From IMG/VR virus record IMGVR_UViG_3300036939_000027, positions 1 to 20,278 of that record: a stretch of 20,278 nt of DNA; one strand, 5' to 3'. The notes beneath the pieces were generated by a model. It searched no databases, was not told the origin of the DNA, and saw only the letters and a list, made by a program, of their open reading frames with translations. Positions 7,237 through 14,710 of the stretch are shown one piece after another (the stretch's first letter is position 1; each line of letters begins with the position of its first letter). The position numbers were made by a program, and so were the translations under genes. Source of the stretch: a virus.

Positions 7237-7785
7237 TCATGCTGCGACGGCCGGGGTGGGCCAGGCAACCTTCGCCAGCGCCTGAGCACGCCTCTCGGGC
7301 ATGTCGACCAGCGGGTACCCGAGGTGGTCGGCGCCCAGGGCGGCCAGCCAGACGGCGTCGGCGGCGTTGTCGTCCTCGATCTCGACGCCGGGGAAGGTCT
7401 CGCGGGCGGCGGCCAGCATCACGCCCTTGTCGGCCTTGCCGTGGTCGACGGCCCAGAGCTTCAGGGTCGAGGGCGGCACCAGGACGAAGGGGCGGTCGGC
7501 CTTCCAGCACTGCCGGCGCAGCAGCCAGGACAGGCCGGCGAGCTGGCGCATGGTGTCGTGGCTGTCGAAGCTCAGGCCCTCCAGGACGACCAGATCGGCT
7601 CCGACAGCCCACTCGGAGACCCTGCACAGGATCACGTCGAGGCGCTCCTGCCGCTCGCGCTCGGTCTGGGGCGCCCGCTTCTTCCAACGGGAATCCTTGA
7701 TCACGGTCGCGCCGGTGAAGCGCCCGTCCCGGATCACGGCCACGCCGGTCCCGGTGAGCGATGGGTCGACGCCGACGATCTTCAT
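7237..7785 (-). CDS. RuvC-like Holliday junction resolvase
   Basis: This 182-residue RNase H-fold nuclease would cut four-way or branched DNA made during replication and recombination, before packaging. The catalytic acids are visible: Asp7 in 'KIVGVDPSLTGTG', Glu69 in 'LVVLEGLSF', and the pair in 'EIEDDNAADAVWLAAL' (Asp139, Asp143). The basic 'DHGKADKG' near 114-121 matches the family's DNA-contacting segment. Length is close to bacterial RuvC. The start at 7785 is well supported by GGAGGG and by an ATGA overlap with the preceding gene's stop. Confidence 0.93.
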   Translation of the reverse strand: MKIVGVDPSLTGTGVAVIRDGRFTGATVIKDSRWKKRAPQTERERQERLDVILCRVSEWAVGADLVVLEGLSFDSHDTMRQLAGLSWLLRRQCWKADRPFVLVPPSTLKLWAVDHGKADKGVMLAAARETFPGVEIEDDNAADAVWLAALGADHLGYPLVDMPERRAQALAKVAWPTPAVAA

Positions 7786-8813
7786 GCTGCCCTCCGGGCG
7801 GTCGTGGTGGCGCACCGGTGCTCCAGGTGCGTGGGCCAGCGGCGCTCGCCCAGGTGCCAGGTGTCTCGGCCGTGCAGCTCCTTGCCGGCAGGTCCGGGCA
7901 TGAGCGTGAAGACCCGGCGGCGCTGGAGCCAGCAGGCGACCTCGGTCAGGTAGGCGTACGGGCTGGCCGGGTCGAGCGGGACCAGCTCGGCCACCGACGG
8001 CGCGAGGGCGAAGCAGTTGTCGACGCCGACGAGGACGGGGGCGCCGCAGTCGGGGCAGGCGCGCTCCTTCACCACGCGCTGGGCGTCCTCGATCAACTCG
8101 CGTTGCCAGGCGGGCGTGATGGGCATGCCGTCCCCCCAGGGGCCGATGACGAAGGCGCGGGCGCCCTGGTAGCCGAGGGCGGTCACGGACCGGCCGCGAG
8201 GGGCGGCGTAGCCGAGCGAGGCCGAACCGTCCTCGAAGGCGACGATGGCGTGATCGCCGTAGGGGCTTGCCATGCGCACTACGACGGACTCGACGGTCTT
8301 CCAGGCCGGCACCTTCTTGCGCGCCACCCGCCCCGTCGGCGTGAGCGGGGCGCCGGGGTCCTCGACGAAGGTCGCGCCCTCGACGTAGCCGCGGGCGTAG
8401 GTGGCCGCCACGGTCCAGCCCCGGGCGCGGGCGTCCCGGACGAGGGCGCGGGCGTTCTTCGGCAGCTCCTCGTCGGTCGCCGGCCTCGTCCGCACCTCCG
8501 GCTCGGGCTGTGGGCCGAGCGCGAGCGCAGCCGGCGCGTTGCGCTCACGCTCGATCAACTCCAGGTGCTTCGCCCCTGCCGGCGTCCCCTGGACGATCGG
8601 GCTCGGGCGCAGCGGCAGGGGGAGATCGGCGGGAGCCGGCGCTCTGACGAGACCGGGGAGCGGCTCGACCGTCCGGGCACGCGGACGAGTGGGGGGTGCA
8701 GGCCGGCTCTCGTCCCAGCCGGGCTCGGACAGGGTCCGGCTCAGGATCGACGACAGCGGCTCGATCGGGCCGACCCAGCCGACGTCACCGGGGAAGCGCT
8801 CGTCGGCGCTCAC
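7782..8813 (-). CDS. Unknown 343-residue replication-operon protein with a C-terminal zinc site
   Basis: The GTG start (8813-8811) overlaps the primase stop by GTGA, and the stop overlaps the RuvC gene start by ATGA, so it is translated as part of the replication block. Residues 1-115 are proline- and arginine-rich and probably disordered. Residues 118-230 form a compact domain including 'RDARARGWTVAATYARGY' and 'GDHAIVAFEDGSASLGYA'. Residues 250-335 hold Cys253/Cys256 ('CPDCGAPV'), Cys267, and a terminal 'HLEHRC'. I do not recognise a family. A primase/resolvase accessory role is suggested only by the neighbours. Confidence 0.82.
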   Translation of the reverse strand: MSADERFPGDVGWVGPIEPLSSILSRTLSEPGWDESRPAPPTRPRARTVEPLPGLVRAPAPADLPLPLRPSPIVQGTPAGAKHLELIERERNAPAALALGPQPEPEVRTRPATDEELPKNARALVRDARARGWTVAATYARGYVEGATFVEDPGAPLTPTGRVARKKVPAWKTVESVVVRMASPYGDHAIVAFEDGSASLGYAAPRGRSVTALGYQGARAFVIGPWGDGMPITPAWQRELIEDAQRVVKERACPDCGAPVLVGVDNCFALAPSVAELVPLDPASPYAYLTEVACWLQRRRVFTLMPGPAGKELHGRDTWHLGERRWPTHLEHRCATTTARRAA

Positions 8814-11224
8814 GAGGAGCACCTCGGGCACCCGTCGAGCTTGCCGACCCCGATGCCGTGCCAGGGCTGGGAGCAGGTGCCGCAGATCCGCCACTGACCC
8901 CGCGAGTGGTGGCTCCCCGGACGACCGCACGGGCAGTCGTCCGGGGTGGTGAACCGGAGCAGTCCTTCGACGACGGGGATCGAGCTGGGGAGCCCGCTCT
9001 CCGTGCTCAGGAGGTGGTTCCCCGGTTCCCCACCCTCATAAAGGGGTGGGGAACCGGTGAACCGGTCTCCGGCGTTCCCCGGGGAACCGGTGGGGAACCG
9101 GTGGGGAACCGGTGAACCGGGGTCCGTGAGGGTGAAGTACCGGCCGTTGTTGGGCCCCGGGGAGCCCATGATCAACCGCTGCTCCTCCAGCCGGTCGAAG
9201 GTGGCTTCCATGTCCCGGCGAGAGGGGATCTGGGCCCCCTCCTCCTTCTTGAGCCGGGACAGGTGCGTCCAGGCGGCATTGCGCGTCCAGCCCGGCAGGG
9301 TCTCCCCCTTGGCGCCGACGGGCGCCGCCTCCCGCAGCACGCCCATGACGACGGGGGACCAACGGGCCGTGGCGCCCTCCTCCTTGGCGTCCTTGCGGTT
9401 GCCCTCGACGTAGGACAGGCGCCGGCTGGCCGGGTCGTACTCCAGCCGGCCTTCTGCCACCTCGACGTCACGCCCGTAGGCGGCGAAGAACCGGGGCGCC
9501 GCCGGGTCGATGGGCCCGTCGCCGTCCCGCAGGCGGGTGATCCGCCACTCAGCGTCCGGCCAGTCCCGCAGGCGGGAGTCGCCGCGTGAGCGCTCCCCGT
9601 CGTGTCCCGTGTGGTGGACGACGAGCGCCTCCGGCACGTCGGCCTCAGCGAGCAGGGCATCGAACTGCACCAGGAAGCGCCCGGCGTCCTTGTCCTCGGA
9701 CAGCCCCAGGGCGTCGAGCACGGGGCGCAGGCAGTCGAAGATGACGACGTCGGCGCCGATCTCGCGGATCTGGGCGGCCCACTGGGAGCGCACGGTCGGG
9801 TCGAGCAGGTCGAAGGTGCCGACCTTGCCGCGCATGGGGACTACGACGACCTGGCCGACGTTGCCGATCCCCTGGTCGCGGAGCCAGCGACGGAGGTTGC
9901 GCTCGTCCAGCTCGTTGTCGAGCAGGACCACCTTGCGCTCGACGGGCGCCGTGGCGAAGGCGCCCAGGAACGGGTGCCCGTCGACCAGTGAGCGGATCAG
10001 GTTGCCGACGGTCGTCGACTTCCCGGCCTTGAACGCCGCCGCCAGGAGCACGCGCCCGCCCGCGGGCCACAGGTCGTCGATCCGGTGCGTGGCCGGGTCG
10101 TCCTCAACGGCCAGGAAGGAGCCCAGGTCGACGAAGACCGGCGGGGCAAGCTCGGCCTGTTGCTCCTTGCGGAAGGCGCGGGCGGCCAGGTCCTTGATCC
10201 GCAGCGCCTCGACCTGGGCGGCCACGGCGCGGTTGCGGGCCAGGTCGGCTTCGAGGGCGGCGTCGGTGGCGTCAGCCTCGTCGAGGGGCTGACCGTACTC
10301 CGGCCGCAACGGCGTGACGTTGCTCGGCAGGTCCGGGAAGGTCGCCTCGACCAGATCCACCGGCGCCGGCGTGTACCGGCGCCAGACGTCGTCGAGGGTG
10401 GCCGCCCTGGCCTCCTCCTCGCTCCAGTAGTAGTCGCACGTCGACCCGGGGCCCGGCTGCTCGCAGTCCGCCCAGCGGCGCCGCCACAGCTCCAAGGCCT
10501 CCTCGTAGCTCAGGTTCCGGTCGCGCAGGCGGCCGGCGTAGCTGACGAGGGCGTGGTGGCGCTGGCCGCTGGGGATCGGGCCCGTGTGCCTGCTGTCGAC
10601 CGTCGTCGTCGCTGGGCCCGGGGCGGTCGGCGCCTTCGAGCCGATGGCCTCGACGACCAGCTCTGCCAGGGCCTGCCCACTGTCGTCCTCGTCGATGCCG
10701 TCGAGGTCGGGCTCGACCAGCCAGACGTAGGGCGCCGGCTCGCCGGTGACCTTCGAGATCCGCACGGTCGGGGCGATGAAGGCGAAGCCCCGCCCGGCCT
10801 GCTCGATCCGCCCGTCGCGCCCGCCCTTGACGTCGAGGCCGGGGCGCACGCCGTCGCGGCTGCCGGCGTGCAGCCGAGCAACGAAGTCGTGCGTCCCGCC
10901 CGAGGGCGTCGCCGCCCGGCCGTAGCTGCGCGGCCAGAGCCCCGCGGCCCTGAGGCCCGCCACGGTCTCGTCCCCGCCGTTGCGGGGGTCGACGTCGAGC
11001 AGGTCCATCCGGGCGCCCATGACGGCGCACAGGGCGTCCCCGGGGCGCCAGGTGTCCACGACGGCGCGGTTCGGCTGAGTGAGCTGCCATCGGGGCGGGA
11101 GCTTGAAGCCCAGCGGGGAGCCCGGGTCGGCCTTCGCCACGAAGATGGGCACGCCCCAGTCGGCCAGCCGGCGCGCGATGTCCAGGTCGGCGTCGGTGGG
11201 CTCGATCTTCGGTGCAGCACTCAC
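8810..11224 (-). CDS. Primase-polymerase/helicase replication protein
   Basis: This 804-residue protein combines an N-terminal prim-pol domain (about 10-200) with a RecA/RepA-type ATPase (about 365-600). In the prim-pol part, 'LLDVDPRNGGDE' near 75-86 gives the metal-binding Asp-x-Asp, 'TPSGGTHDF' near 106-114 is the second motif, and 'GRGFAFIAPTVR' near 144-155 the third. The ATPase shows Walker A 'AAFKAGKST' near 396-404, Walker B 'GADVVIFD' near 490-497 and 'LVVHHTG' near 534-540. A winged-helix-like segment, a linker encoded by tandem DNA repeats, and a Cys-rich zinc ribbon ('CPCGRPGSHH', 'CGTCSQPWHG', 'CPRCSS') end the protein. GTG start has AAGGAG upstream. It would open and prime the phage origin; such fusions are typical of actinophages and integrative plasmids. 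Confidence 0.93.
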   Translation of the reverse strand: MSAAPKIEPTDADLDIARRLADWGVPIFVAKADPGSPLGFKLPPRWQLTQPNRAVVDTWRPGDALCAVMGARMDLLDVDPRNGGDETVAGLRAAGLWPRSYGRAATPSGGTHDFVARLHAGSRDGVRPGLDVKGGRDGRIEQAGRGFAFIAPTVRISKVTGEPAPYVWLVEPDLDGIDEDDSGQALAELVVEAIGSKAPTAPGPATTTVDSRHTGPIPSGQRHHALVSYAGRLRDRNLSYEEALELWRRRWADCEQPGPGSTCDYYWSEEEARAATLDDVWRRYTPAPVDLVEATFPDLPSNVTPLRPEYGQPLDEADATDAALEADLARNRAVAAQVEALRIKDLAARAFRKEQQAELAPPVFVDLGSFLAVEDDPATHRIDDLWPAGGRVLLAAAFKAGKSTTVGNLIRSLVDGHPFLGAFATAPVERKVVLLDNELDERNLRRWLRDQGIGNVGQVVVVPMRGKVGTFDLLDPTVRSQWAAQIREIGADVVIFDCLRPVLDALGLSEDKDAGRFLVQFDALLAEADVPEALVVHHTGHDGERSRGDSRLRDWPDAEWRITRLRDGDGPIDPAAPRFFAAYGRDVEVAEGRLEYDPASRRLSYVEGNRKDAKEEGATARWSPVVMGVLREAAPVGAKGETLPGWTRNAAWTHLSRLKKEEGAQIPSRRDMEATFDRLEEQRLIMGSPGPNNGRYFTLTDPGSPVPHRFPTGSPGNAGDRFTGSPPLYEGGEPGNHLLSTESGLPSSIPVVEGLLRFTTPDDCPCGRPGSHHSRGQWRICGTCSQPWHGIGVGKLDGCPRCSS
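9022..9120. repeat. Iteron-like repeats and perfect hairpin inside the primase gene
   Basis: GGGGAACCGGT occurs at 9048-9058 and in three perfect head-to-tail copies at 9081-9091, 9092-9102 and 9103-9113, followed by partial GAACCGG copies (9059-9066, 9114-9120). Upstream, CCGGTTCCCCACCC (9022-9035) pairs perfectly with 9044-9057 around an 8-base AT-richer loop (TCATAAAG). The 11-base period is close to one DNA turn. Such phased repeats inside a replication-initiator gene are a common form of phage origin. They encode a Gly/Ser/Pro/Arg linker between the helicase and zinc ribbon. Confidence 0.6.
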
Positions 11225-11271
11225 GCTCTGGGGCTCCTTGCTCGATCGGGTGCTGGCGGGAAGCTCACCCC

Positions 11272-11298
11272 CGCTCCCGGGCGCTGGGCCCGGGAGCG
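11272..11298 (-). terminator. Perfect hairpin between SSB-like and primase genes
   Basis: CGCTCCCGGGC (11272-11282) and GCCCGGGAGCG (11288-11298) form a perfect 11-bp stem with a 5-base loop in the 89-base gap. It follows the SSB-like gene and precedes the primase on the minus strand. No U-tract is present. It probably reduces read-through so that SSB-like protein exceeds primase, or stabilises the upstream message. Confidence 0.55.
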
Positions 11299-11313
11299 AG
11301 AGTCAGGCGCCCG

Positions 11314-12090
11314 TCAGAACGGGGGCTCGCGGTCCTGCACCGGCTGGGCGACCGCGGGGGCCGCCGGGGCCGGCATGGGGGCCGCGCCGTCCGCGAACGG
11401 GTTCGCCACGGCCGGCTGGGCCGGCGGGATGACGACGCCCGGACCCTGCTGGCCGTACTGGCCCGTGAGCTGCTGGGCGACCGGAGCCGGGATGGTCCCG
11501 GTGTGCATCTCGCCCGCGGCCGGCCGTGCCTGCTCGAACTGGAAGGAGGCGTTCGGCGGCTCGTACCGGGCGGCCCAGTGGGTGGCCGGGATGCCGCCGG
11601 CCGAGGGCACCTGGGCGAGCCAGGTCAGGTACAGGTGGCCGCCGATCTCGATCCGGTCCTTGCCGGCCTTCGCCACGGCGAGCCGGACGGCGCGCTTGCG
11701 GCAGTCGAAGTCGGCGTGCTGCTCCCAGGTCTTGTCAAAGCCGTCGAGCTGCACACGCCGCAGGCCGTCGTCGCCCTCGATCGCAGGGTCACGCTCGTCG
11801 GTCTGGAGCGTGACCATGACGTCCCAGATCGTCTGGCCCTGCTTGGCGCCCGACTGGTAGGTCATGTACTCCTTCGGGCGCTTCCCCTGGGCGTCGGGCT
11901 TGCCCAGCCGGTACGCCGGGACGGCCCGCAGGGCGACGATCTTGCCGCCCTTGACCTCTCCGGGAGCCGACTTCTGCGGGTTGCCGTTGTTGGCGGGGCC
12001 GAGCTTGAGGTAGGCGGCGCTCGGCCCGTCGTCGTTGCCCATGAGGATGTCGTTGACGTCCTGCGGCGGGGCGTAGGTCGGTGCAGTCAT
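11314..12090 (-). CDS. Probable single-stranded-DNA-binding-like replication protein
   Basis: This 258-residue protein has a folded N-terminal ~180 residues (strand-rich: 'GKIVALRAVPAYRLGKP', 'TIWDVMVTLQTDERDP', 'GGHLYLTWLAQVPS') and a low-complexity Gln/Pro/Ala/Gly tail from about 190, ending in 'DREPPF'. A folded OB-like core plus disordered tail finishing in an acidic/aromatic Pro-Phe tip is the layout of bacterial SSB, whose tip recruits partner proteins. It sits directly before the primase/helicase. I do not see the classical SSB N-terminal sequence, so the assignment is by architecture and context. No strong ribosome binding site precedes the ATG (only GAGAGCGAGA). Confidence 0.6.
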   Translation of the reverse strand: MTAPTYAPPQDVNDILMGNDDGPSAAYLKLGPANNGNPQKSAPGEVKGGKIVALRAVPAYRLGKPDAQGKRPKEYMTYQSGAKQGQTIWDVMVTLQTDERDPAIEGDDGLRRVQLDGFDKTWEQHADFDCRKRAVRLAVAKAGKDRIEIGGHLYLTWLAQVPSAGGIPATHWAARYEPPNASFQFEQARPAAGEMHTGTIPAPVAQQLTGQYGQQGPGVVIPPAQPAVANPFADGAAPMPAPAAPAVAQPVQDREPPF

Positions 12091-12151
12091 TTCGCGGTCT
12101 CGCTCTCTCGCTGTACGTACCCGCGGCCGGGCGGCCTCGGGGGCATGTGGG

Positions 12152-12439
12152 TCAGGCGGTGGCGCGCAGGCCGCCGCCGTGACGGCTGTTGCAGGGGGCG
12201 CAGGCGGGTCGGATGTTGTCCCGGCGGTAGCTCCCGCCCTGGCACCCCGGGATCGGGTACCGGTCGACGGTGACGGTCTCGACCGTCAGGAGCCGGTTGC
12301 ACCCGGGGAAGGCGCACTCGACGGTCTGGCCGTCGCCGTAGGTCTGCACGAGCCAGACCCTGCGGCGGCGCCGGGCCTCGGCACTCCCGCGGACGTTCGT
12401 GTTCGTGGTCCCCCGGGTGACCAGCTCCGTCACGGTCAT
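12152..12439 (-). CDS. Small HNH/endonuclease VII-like protein
   Basis: This 95-residue protein shows a zinc-finger HNH layout: Cys42 and Cys47 in 'ECAFPGCNRL', then 'VTVDRYPIPGCQGGSY' near 57-71, and 'RDNIRPACAPCNSRHGG' near 73-89 with Asn75, Cys80, Cys83 and Asn84. The usual Asp-His at the start of the HNH box is Asp59-Arg60, a variation seen in actinophage proteins of this group. The ATG at 12439 has a strong GGAGGGG site and overlaps the preceding gene by ATGA. It lies within the replication operon, so a role in processing recombination intermediates or in homing is possible; activity is unproven. Confidence 0.82.
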   Translation of the reverse strand: MTVTELVTRGTTNTNVRGSAEARRRRRVWLVQTYGDGQTVECAFPGCNRLLTVETVTVDRYPIPGCQGGSYRRDNIRPACAPCNSRHGGGLRATA

Positions 12440-12654
12440 CCCCTCCAGTCCCTCGGGTCGACGGTGGGGCAGTCGGGGCGGCAGAACCGGTGCGATGGCA
12501 CCCGGCACCCGGGGCAGCACCCGCGGTCGGGCCGGAGCATCACGCGCCGTCCGGCCGAGCGCTCCGGGAGCACCAGGACCGCGGTCGGCGCCGGCAGGGG
12601 GATCGGCTGGGTCGGCAGCTCGTCCCCGCGCAGCAGGTAGTCGAAGAGGCTCAC
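12436..12654 (-). CDS. Small cysteine-rich protein
   Basis: This 72-residue protein begins at a GTG (12654-12652) that overlaps the stop of the nuclease gene by GTGA, and ends with an ATGA overlap into the HNH gene. Residues 1-40 are hydrophobic/proline-rich. The C-terminal half has 'RGCCPGCRVPSHRFCRPDC' (Cys47, Cys48, Cys50-region, Cys58, Cys62), a likely zinc site. It is too short for a function to be named, but its embedded position in a coupled operon supports that it is expressed. Confidence 0.7.
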   Translation of the reverse strand: MSLFDYLLRGDELPTQPIPLPAPTAVLVLPERSAGRRVMLRPDRGCCPGCRVPSHRFCRPDCPTVDPRDWRG

Positions 12655-13904
12655 GCCGCCTCCTGCTTGTCCTCGACGGTGACCAGGCCGCCGGCCACGA
12701 GCACGCCGCGGGCCAGCTCGGCCACCCGGACGGCGGCGATCTGGTTCAGCCATGCCGGCCACGGGTCCAGGTCGGCGTCGGCGTGCCACATGGCCCGGAT
12801 CTCGTCGCCGGTCCGCGCGGCGGCGATGCGTGCCACCCGCGGGTCGTTGCTCTCGGGCAGCTCGTCCACGGCGTCGAGGGTGGGGACGGCGCCGCCGGGG
12901 ACGTGGCGCACCAGCAGGTTCTTCGGCTTGGCGTACGAGCGCCAGGCGCGCGCCTCCGTGATGAGCTTCGCCACCGTGCGCCACGCCTTGGCGATCTTGA
13001 CCCAGGAGACCTCACAGGTCCCGTCGCCCGGGAGCCGGACGACGAGGGCCCAGGCCTGGTCCACCTCGAAGGGCCGGGGCTGCCAGCGGTTCACGGGGTC
13101 GTAGGGCGTGCAGTGGACGTACGTGGCGAGCTGCTTCGCCAGCTTGTCCGGGTAGGCCGTGGCCGACGTGCCGGTCTTCAGGTCAAGGATGTAGTTGCGG
13201 CCCTGGTAGTGCACGATCCGGTCCCAGGTGCCGCCGACCTTCAGGTCCGGGTTGGCCCCGAAGCGTTCGATCTCGACGATCTCGAAGTCGCCGGTCTCGA
13301 TCGCGTAGGCGTGCAGATCCTCGACGGCCTGCTTGCGCGCAACGTCGAGGTCCACCTCCCGGCATGGCCGCATGGCGGCGGCGTACTGCTGGAAGGCCCA
13401 GTCGATCCCGGCCACGATCTGCTCCGGCGACCGCTGGCGCCCGGCCCGGTCGAAGGCCTCCGTCACGTGGTGCATGAGGGTGCCCCAGAGCGAAGCCTCC
13501 TCGACGCCGGCCGCGACCTTGAGCTGATCGACGGTGTTCCAGAGCAGCTTGCGCAGGGGCTCGACGCCGGCCTTCTTCTCCTCCTCCGTCGGCTCGTGTG
13601 CCTTGATCACGTAGTAGTCCTCTTCAGCCTCGGGGGCGTCGAGGCGGTCGAAGCAGACGGCGGCGTTGAGCACGAGATCCGGACGGCGGATGGCCCCCAG
13701 GAGGACGTGCGCCTCCTTCCACTTCGTGATGCCCTCGCCGTCCTCCAGGTCGTCGACAAAGGACGTCACGCGGGAGTACCAGACGAGCTTGTCCTCGCCC
13801 GGCGGGATGACGCCGGGGCGCTGCTGGTCGCCGTACCCGCGGGGGACCTTGTACGGGTCGACCTCGGCCGGCAGCAGACCCGGGACGCTGGGGGCGCCGG
13901 TCAT
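12651..13904 (-). CDS. Cas4/RecB-like PD-(D/E)XK nuclease
   Basis: This 417-residue protein carries the RecB-family nuclease motifs in the right order: His145/His146 in 'GTLMHHVTEAF', Asp228 in 'GGTWDRIVHY', the core 'YILDLKTG' with Asp241 and Lys243, and 'KQLATYVH' near 257-264. These proteins are commonly called Cas4-family exonucleases in actinophage annotation, but no CRISPR component is present here. It probably works with the SSB-like and RuvC-like proteins in phage recombination or replication end processing. The ATG overlaps the WhiB-like stop by ATGA. The N-terminal 140 residues and C-terminal 120 residues are outside the nuclease core and are not recognised. Confidence 0.88.
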   Translation of the reverse strand: MTGAPSVPGLLPAEVDPYKVPRGYGDQQRPGVIPPGEDKLVWYSRVTSFVDDLEDGEGITKWKEAHVLLGAIRRPDLVLNAAVCFDRLDAPEAEEDYYVIKAHEPTEEEKKAGVEPLRKLLWNTVDQLKVAAGVEEASLWGTLMHHVTEAFDRAGRQRSPEQIVAGIDWAFQQYAAAMRPCREVDLDVARKQAVEDLHAYAIETGDFEIVEIERFGANPDLKVGGTWDRIVHYQGRNYILDLKTGTSATAYPDKLAKQLATYVHCTPYDPVNRWQPRPFEVDQAWALVVRLPGDGTCEVSWVKIAKAWRTVAKLITEARAWRSYAKPKNLLVRHVPGGAVPTLDAVDELPESNDPRVARIAAARTGDEIRAMWHADADLDPWPAWLNQIAAVRVAELARGVLVAGGLVTVEDKQEAA

Positions 13905-14230
13905 GCCGCCATCACCTGCTGCTGCTGCCGGCGCTCGCGCAGGATCTCGCGGCGCTCATTCGGGGTCGTGCCCCCGCGCACGCCGAAGGTGTTCGGCCCC
14001 TCGACGGCGAGGGCGTCCTCCAGGCACTCGAAGCGCACGGGGCACCCGGAGACCTGGCAGAACTCCTTGGCCGTGCTGTAGCCGACCTGCACGTTCGCGC
14101 GGCCAGGGGGCGCGTCCTCGCCGGCCGGGTAGAAGGTCTCCGGGTCGACGTACTGGCACGCGGCCCGCTCGCGCCACTCGGGGTCGAGGTCCATGCGGTG
14201 CTCGGGAACGTGCTTCTTGAAGCCCATCAC
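13901..14230 (-). CDS. WhiB-family iron-sulfur regulator, divergent
   Basis: This 109-residue protein resembles the actinobacterial WhiB family, small regulators that bind a 4Fe-4S cluster and act on sigma-factor-bound RNA polymerase. Four cysteines are present: Cys25 in 'RAACQYVDPETFYP', Cys58 and Cys63 in 'EFCQVSGCPVRFEC', and Cys69. The turn motif 'FGVRGGTTPNERR' near 82-94 corresponds to G[VI]WGG but has Arg in place of Trp. The middle cysteines are separated by four residues rather than the usual two. Start is either GTG at 14230 (GTGA overlap) or ATG at 14227. Phage WhiB proteins are known to mimic and inhibit host WhiB (mycobacteriophage TM4). Confidence 0.9.
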   Translation of the reverse strand: MMGFKKHVPEHRMDLDPEWRERAACQYVDPETFYPAGEDAPPGRANVQVGYSTAKEFCQVSGCPVRFECLEDALAVEGPNTFGVRGGTTPNERREILRERRQQQQVMAA

Positions 14231-14658
14231 AGGTGCGCTTCGATCAGGGCGGCCAGGTCGAAGAAGTTGTAGGCGTCGGAGTCGTTCAGCTCCGACAGGT
14301 GCTGGCCCTTGAGGACGGGGTCCCCCTCGGCCAGGCCGTACCAGGCGACGACGGCCGGCGGCATGGTGGAGAAGTGGGGCCGCTCGCCCGGGACGACGAA
14401 GGCGCCGTCGGTGCTCCAGTGGCCCTGGCCGGTCGTGATCCGGAAGGCCTCACAGCCCAGCGCGAGGATGCAGAACTTGGCCCCGTCGCGCATCTGGCCG
14501 AAGGCCTGGCGGTGCTTGCCGGAGCGGGCCAGGCCCAGCCAGGCGGCCTTGGCCTCCGGGTTCGCCATCGGGTGTGCGTTCTCCAAGAAGTCCGGGGGCG
14601 GCTCCTGCTCGGACGGCGGGGCCGACACGGTGTCCAGCTCGTGCAGGGTGGCTGACAT
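14227..14658 (-). CDS. Phage protein of the 'CLG...LNDS...IE' small-protein type
   Basis: This 143-residue protein resembles a widespread but uncharacterised phage family with a 'w..aLrSGkyrQ..g.lr....fC.lg..ce' start and a 'L..lND....F..iA..Ie..L' end. Here these are 'WLGLARSGKHRQAFGQMRDG', 'KFCILALGCEAFRI' and 'HLSELNDSDAYNFFDLAALI'. The central part holds the expected 'PPAVVAWYGL' segment. Function is unknown. The ATG has a GAGAGGACACC leader shared with other genes in the window. It is the first gene of the overlapping block that continues to the second HNH gene. Confidence 0.8.
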   Translation of the reverse strand: MSATLHELDTVSAPPSEQEPPPDFLENAHPMANPEAKAAWLGLARSGKHRQAFGQMRDGAKFCILALGCEAFRITTGQGHWSTDGAFVVPGERPHFSTMPPAVVAWYGLAEGDPVLKGQHLSELNDSDAYNFFDLAALIEAHL

Positions 14659-14710
14659 CGGGGTGTCCTCTCGGGTGGGTCGGGGGGTGTCAGGTCGTGC
14701 GAAACGTGAT

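Noticed and set aside
9022-9120. CRISPR-like array
   Set aside because: The 11-base units are directly adjacent with no unique spacers and lie inside a coding gene.
10085-11860. Long plus-strand frame across primase and SSB-like genes
   Set aside because: It is antisense to two genes with clear motifs and correct starts; its composition is that of a GC-rich shadow.
12651-13904. CRISPR adaptation (Cas4) system
   Set aside because: The protein is Cas4/RecB-like, but no cas1, cas2, effector or repeat array is nearby, and this nuclease type is common in actinophage replication modules.
12399-14081. Long plus-strand frame opposite the RecB-like nuclease and WhiB-like genes
   Set aside because: It is antisense to genes with motif-level support, with no domain of its own.
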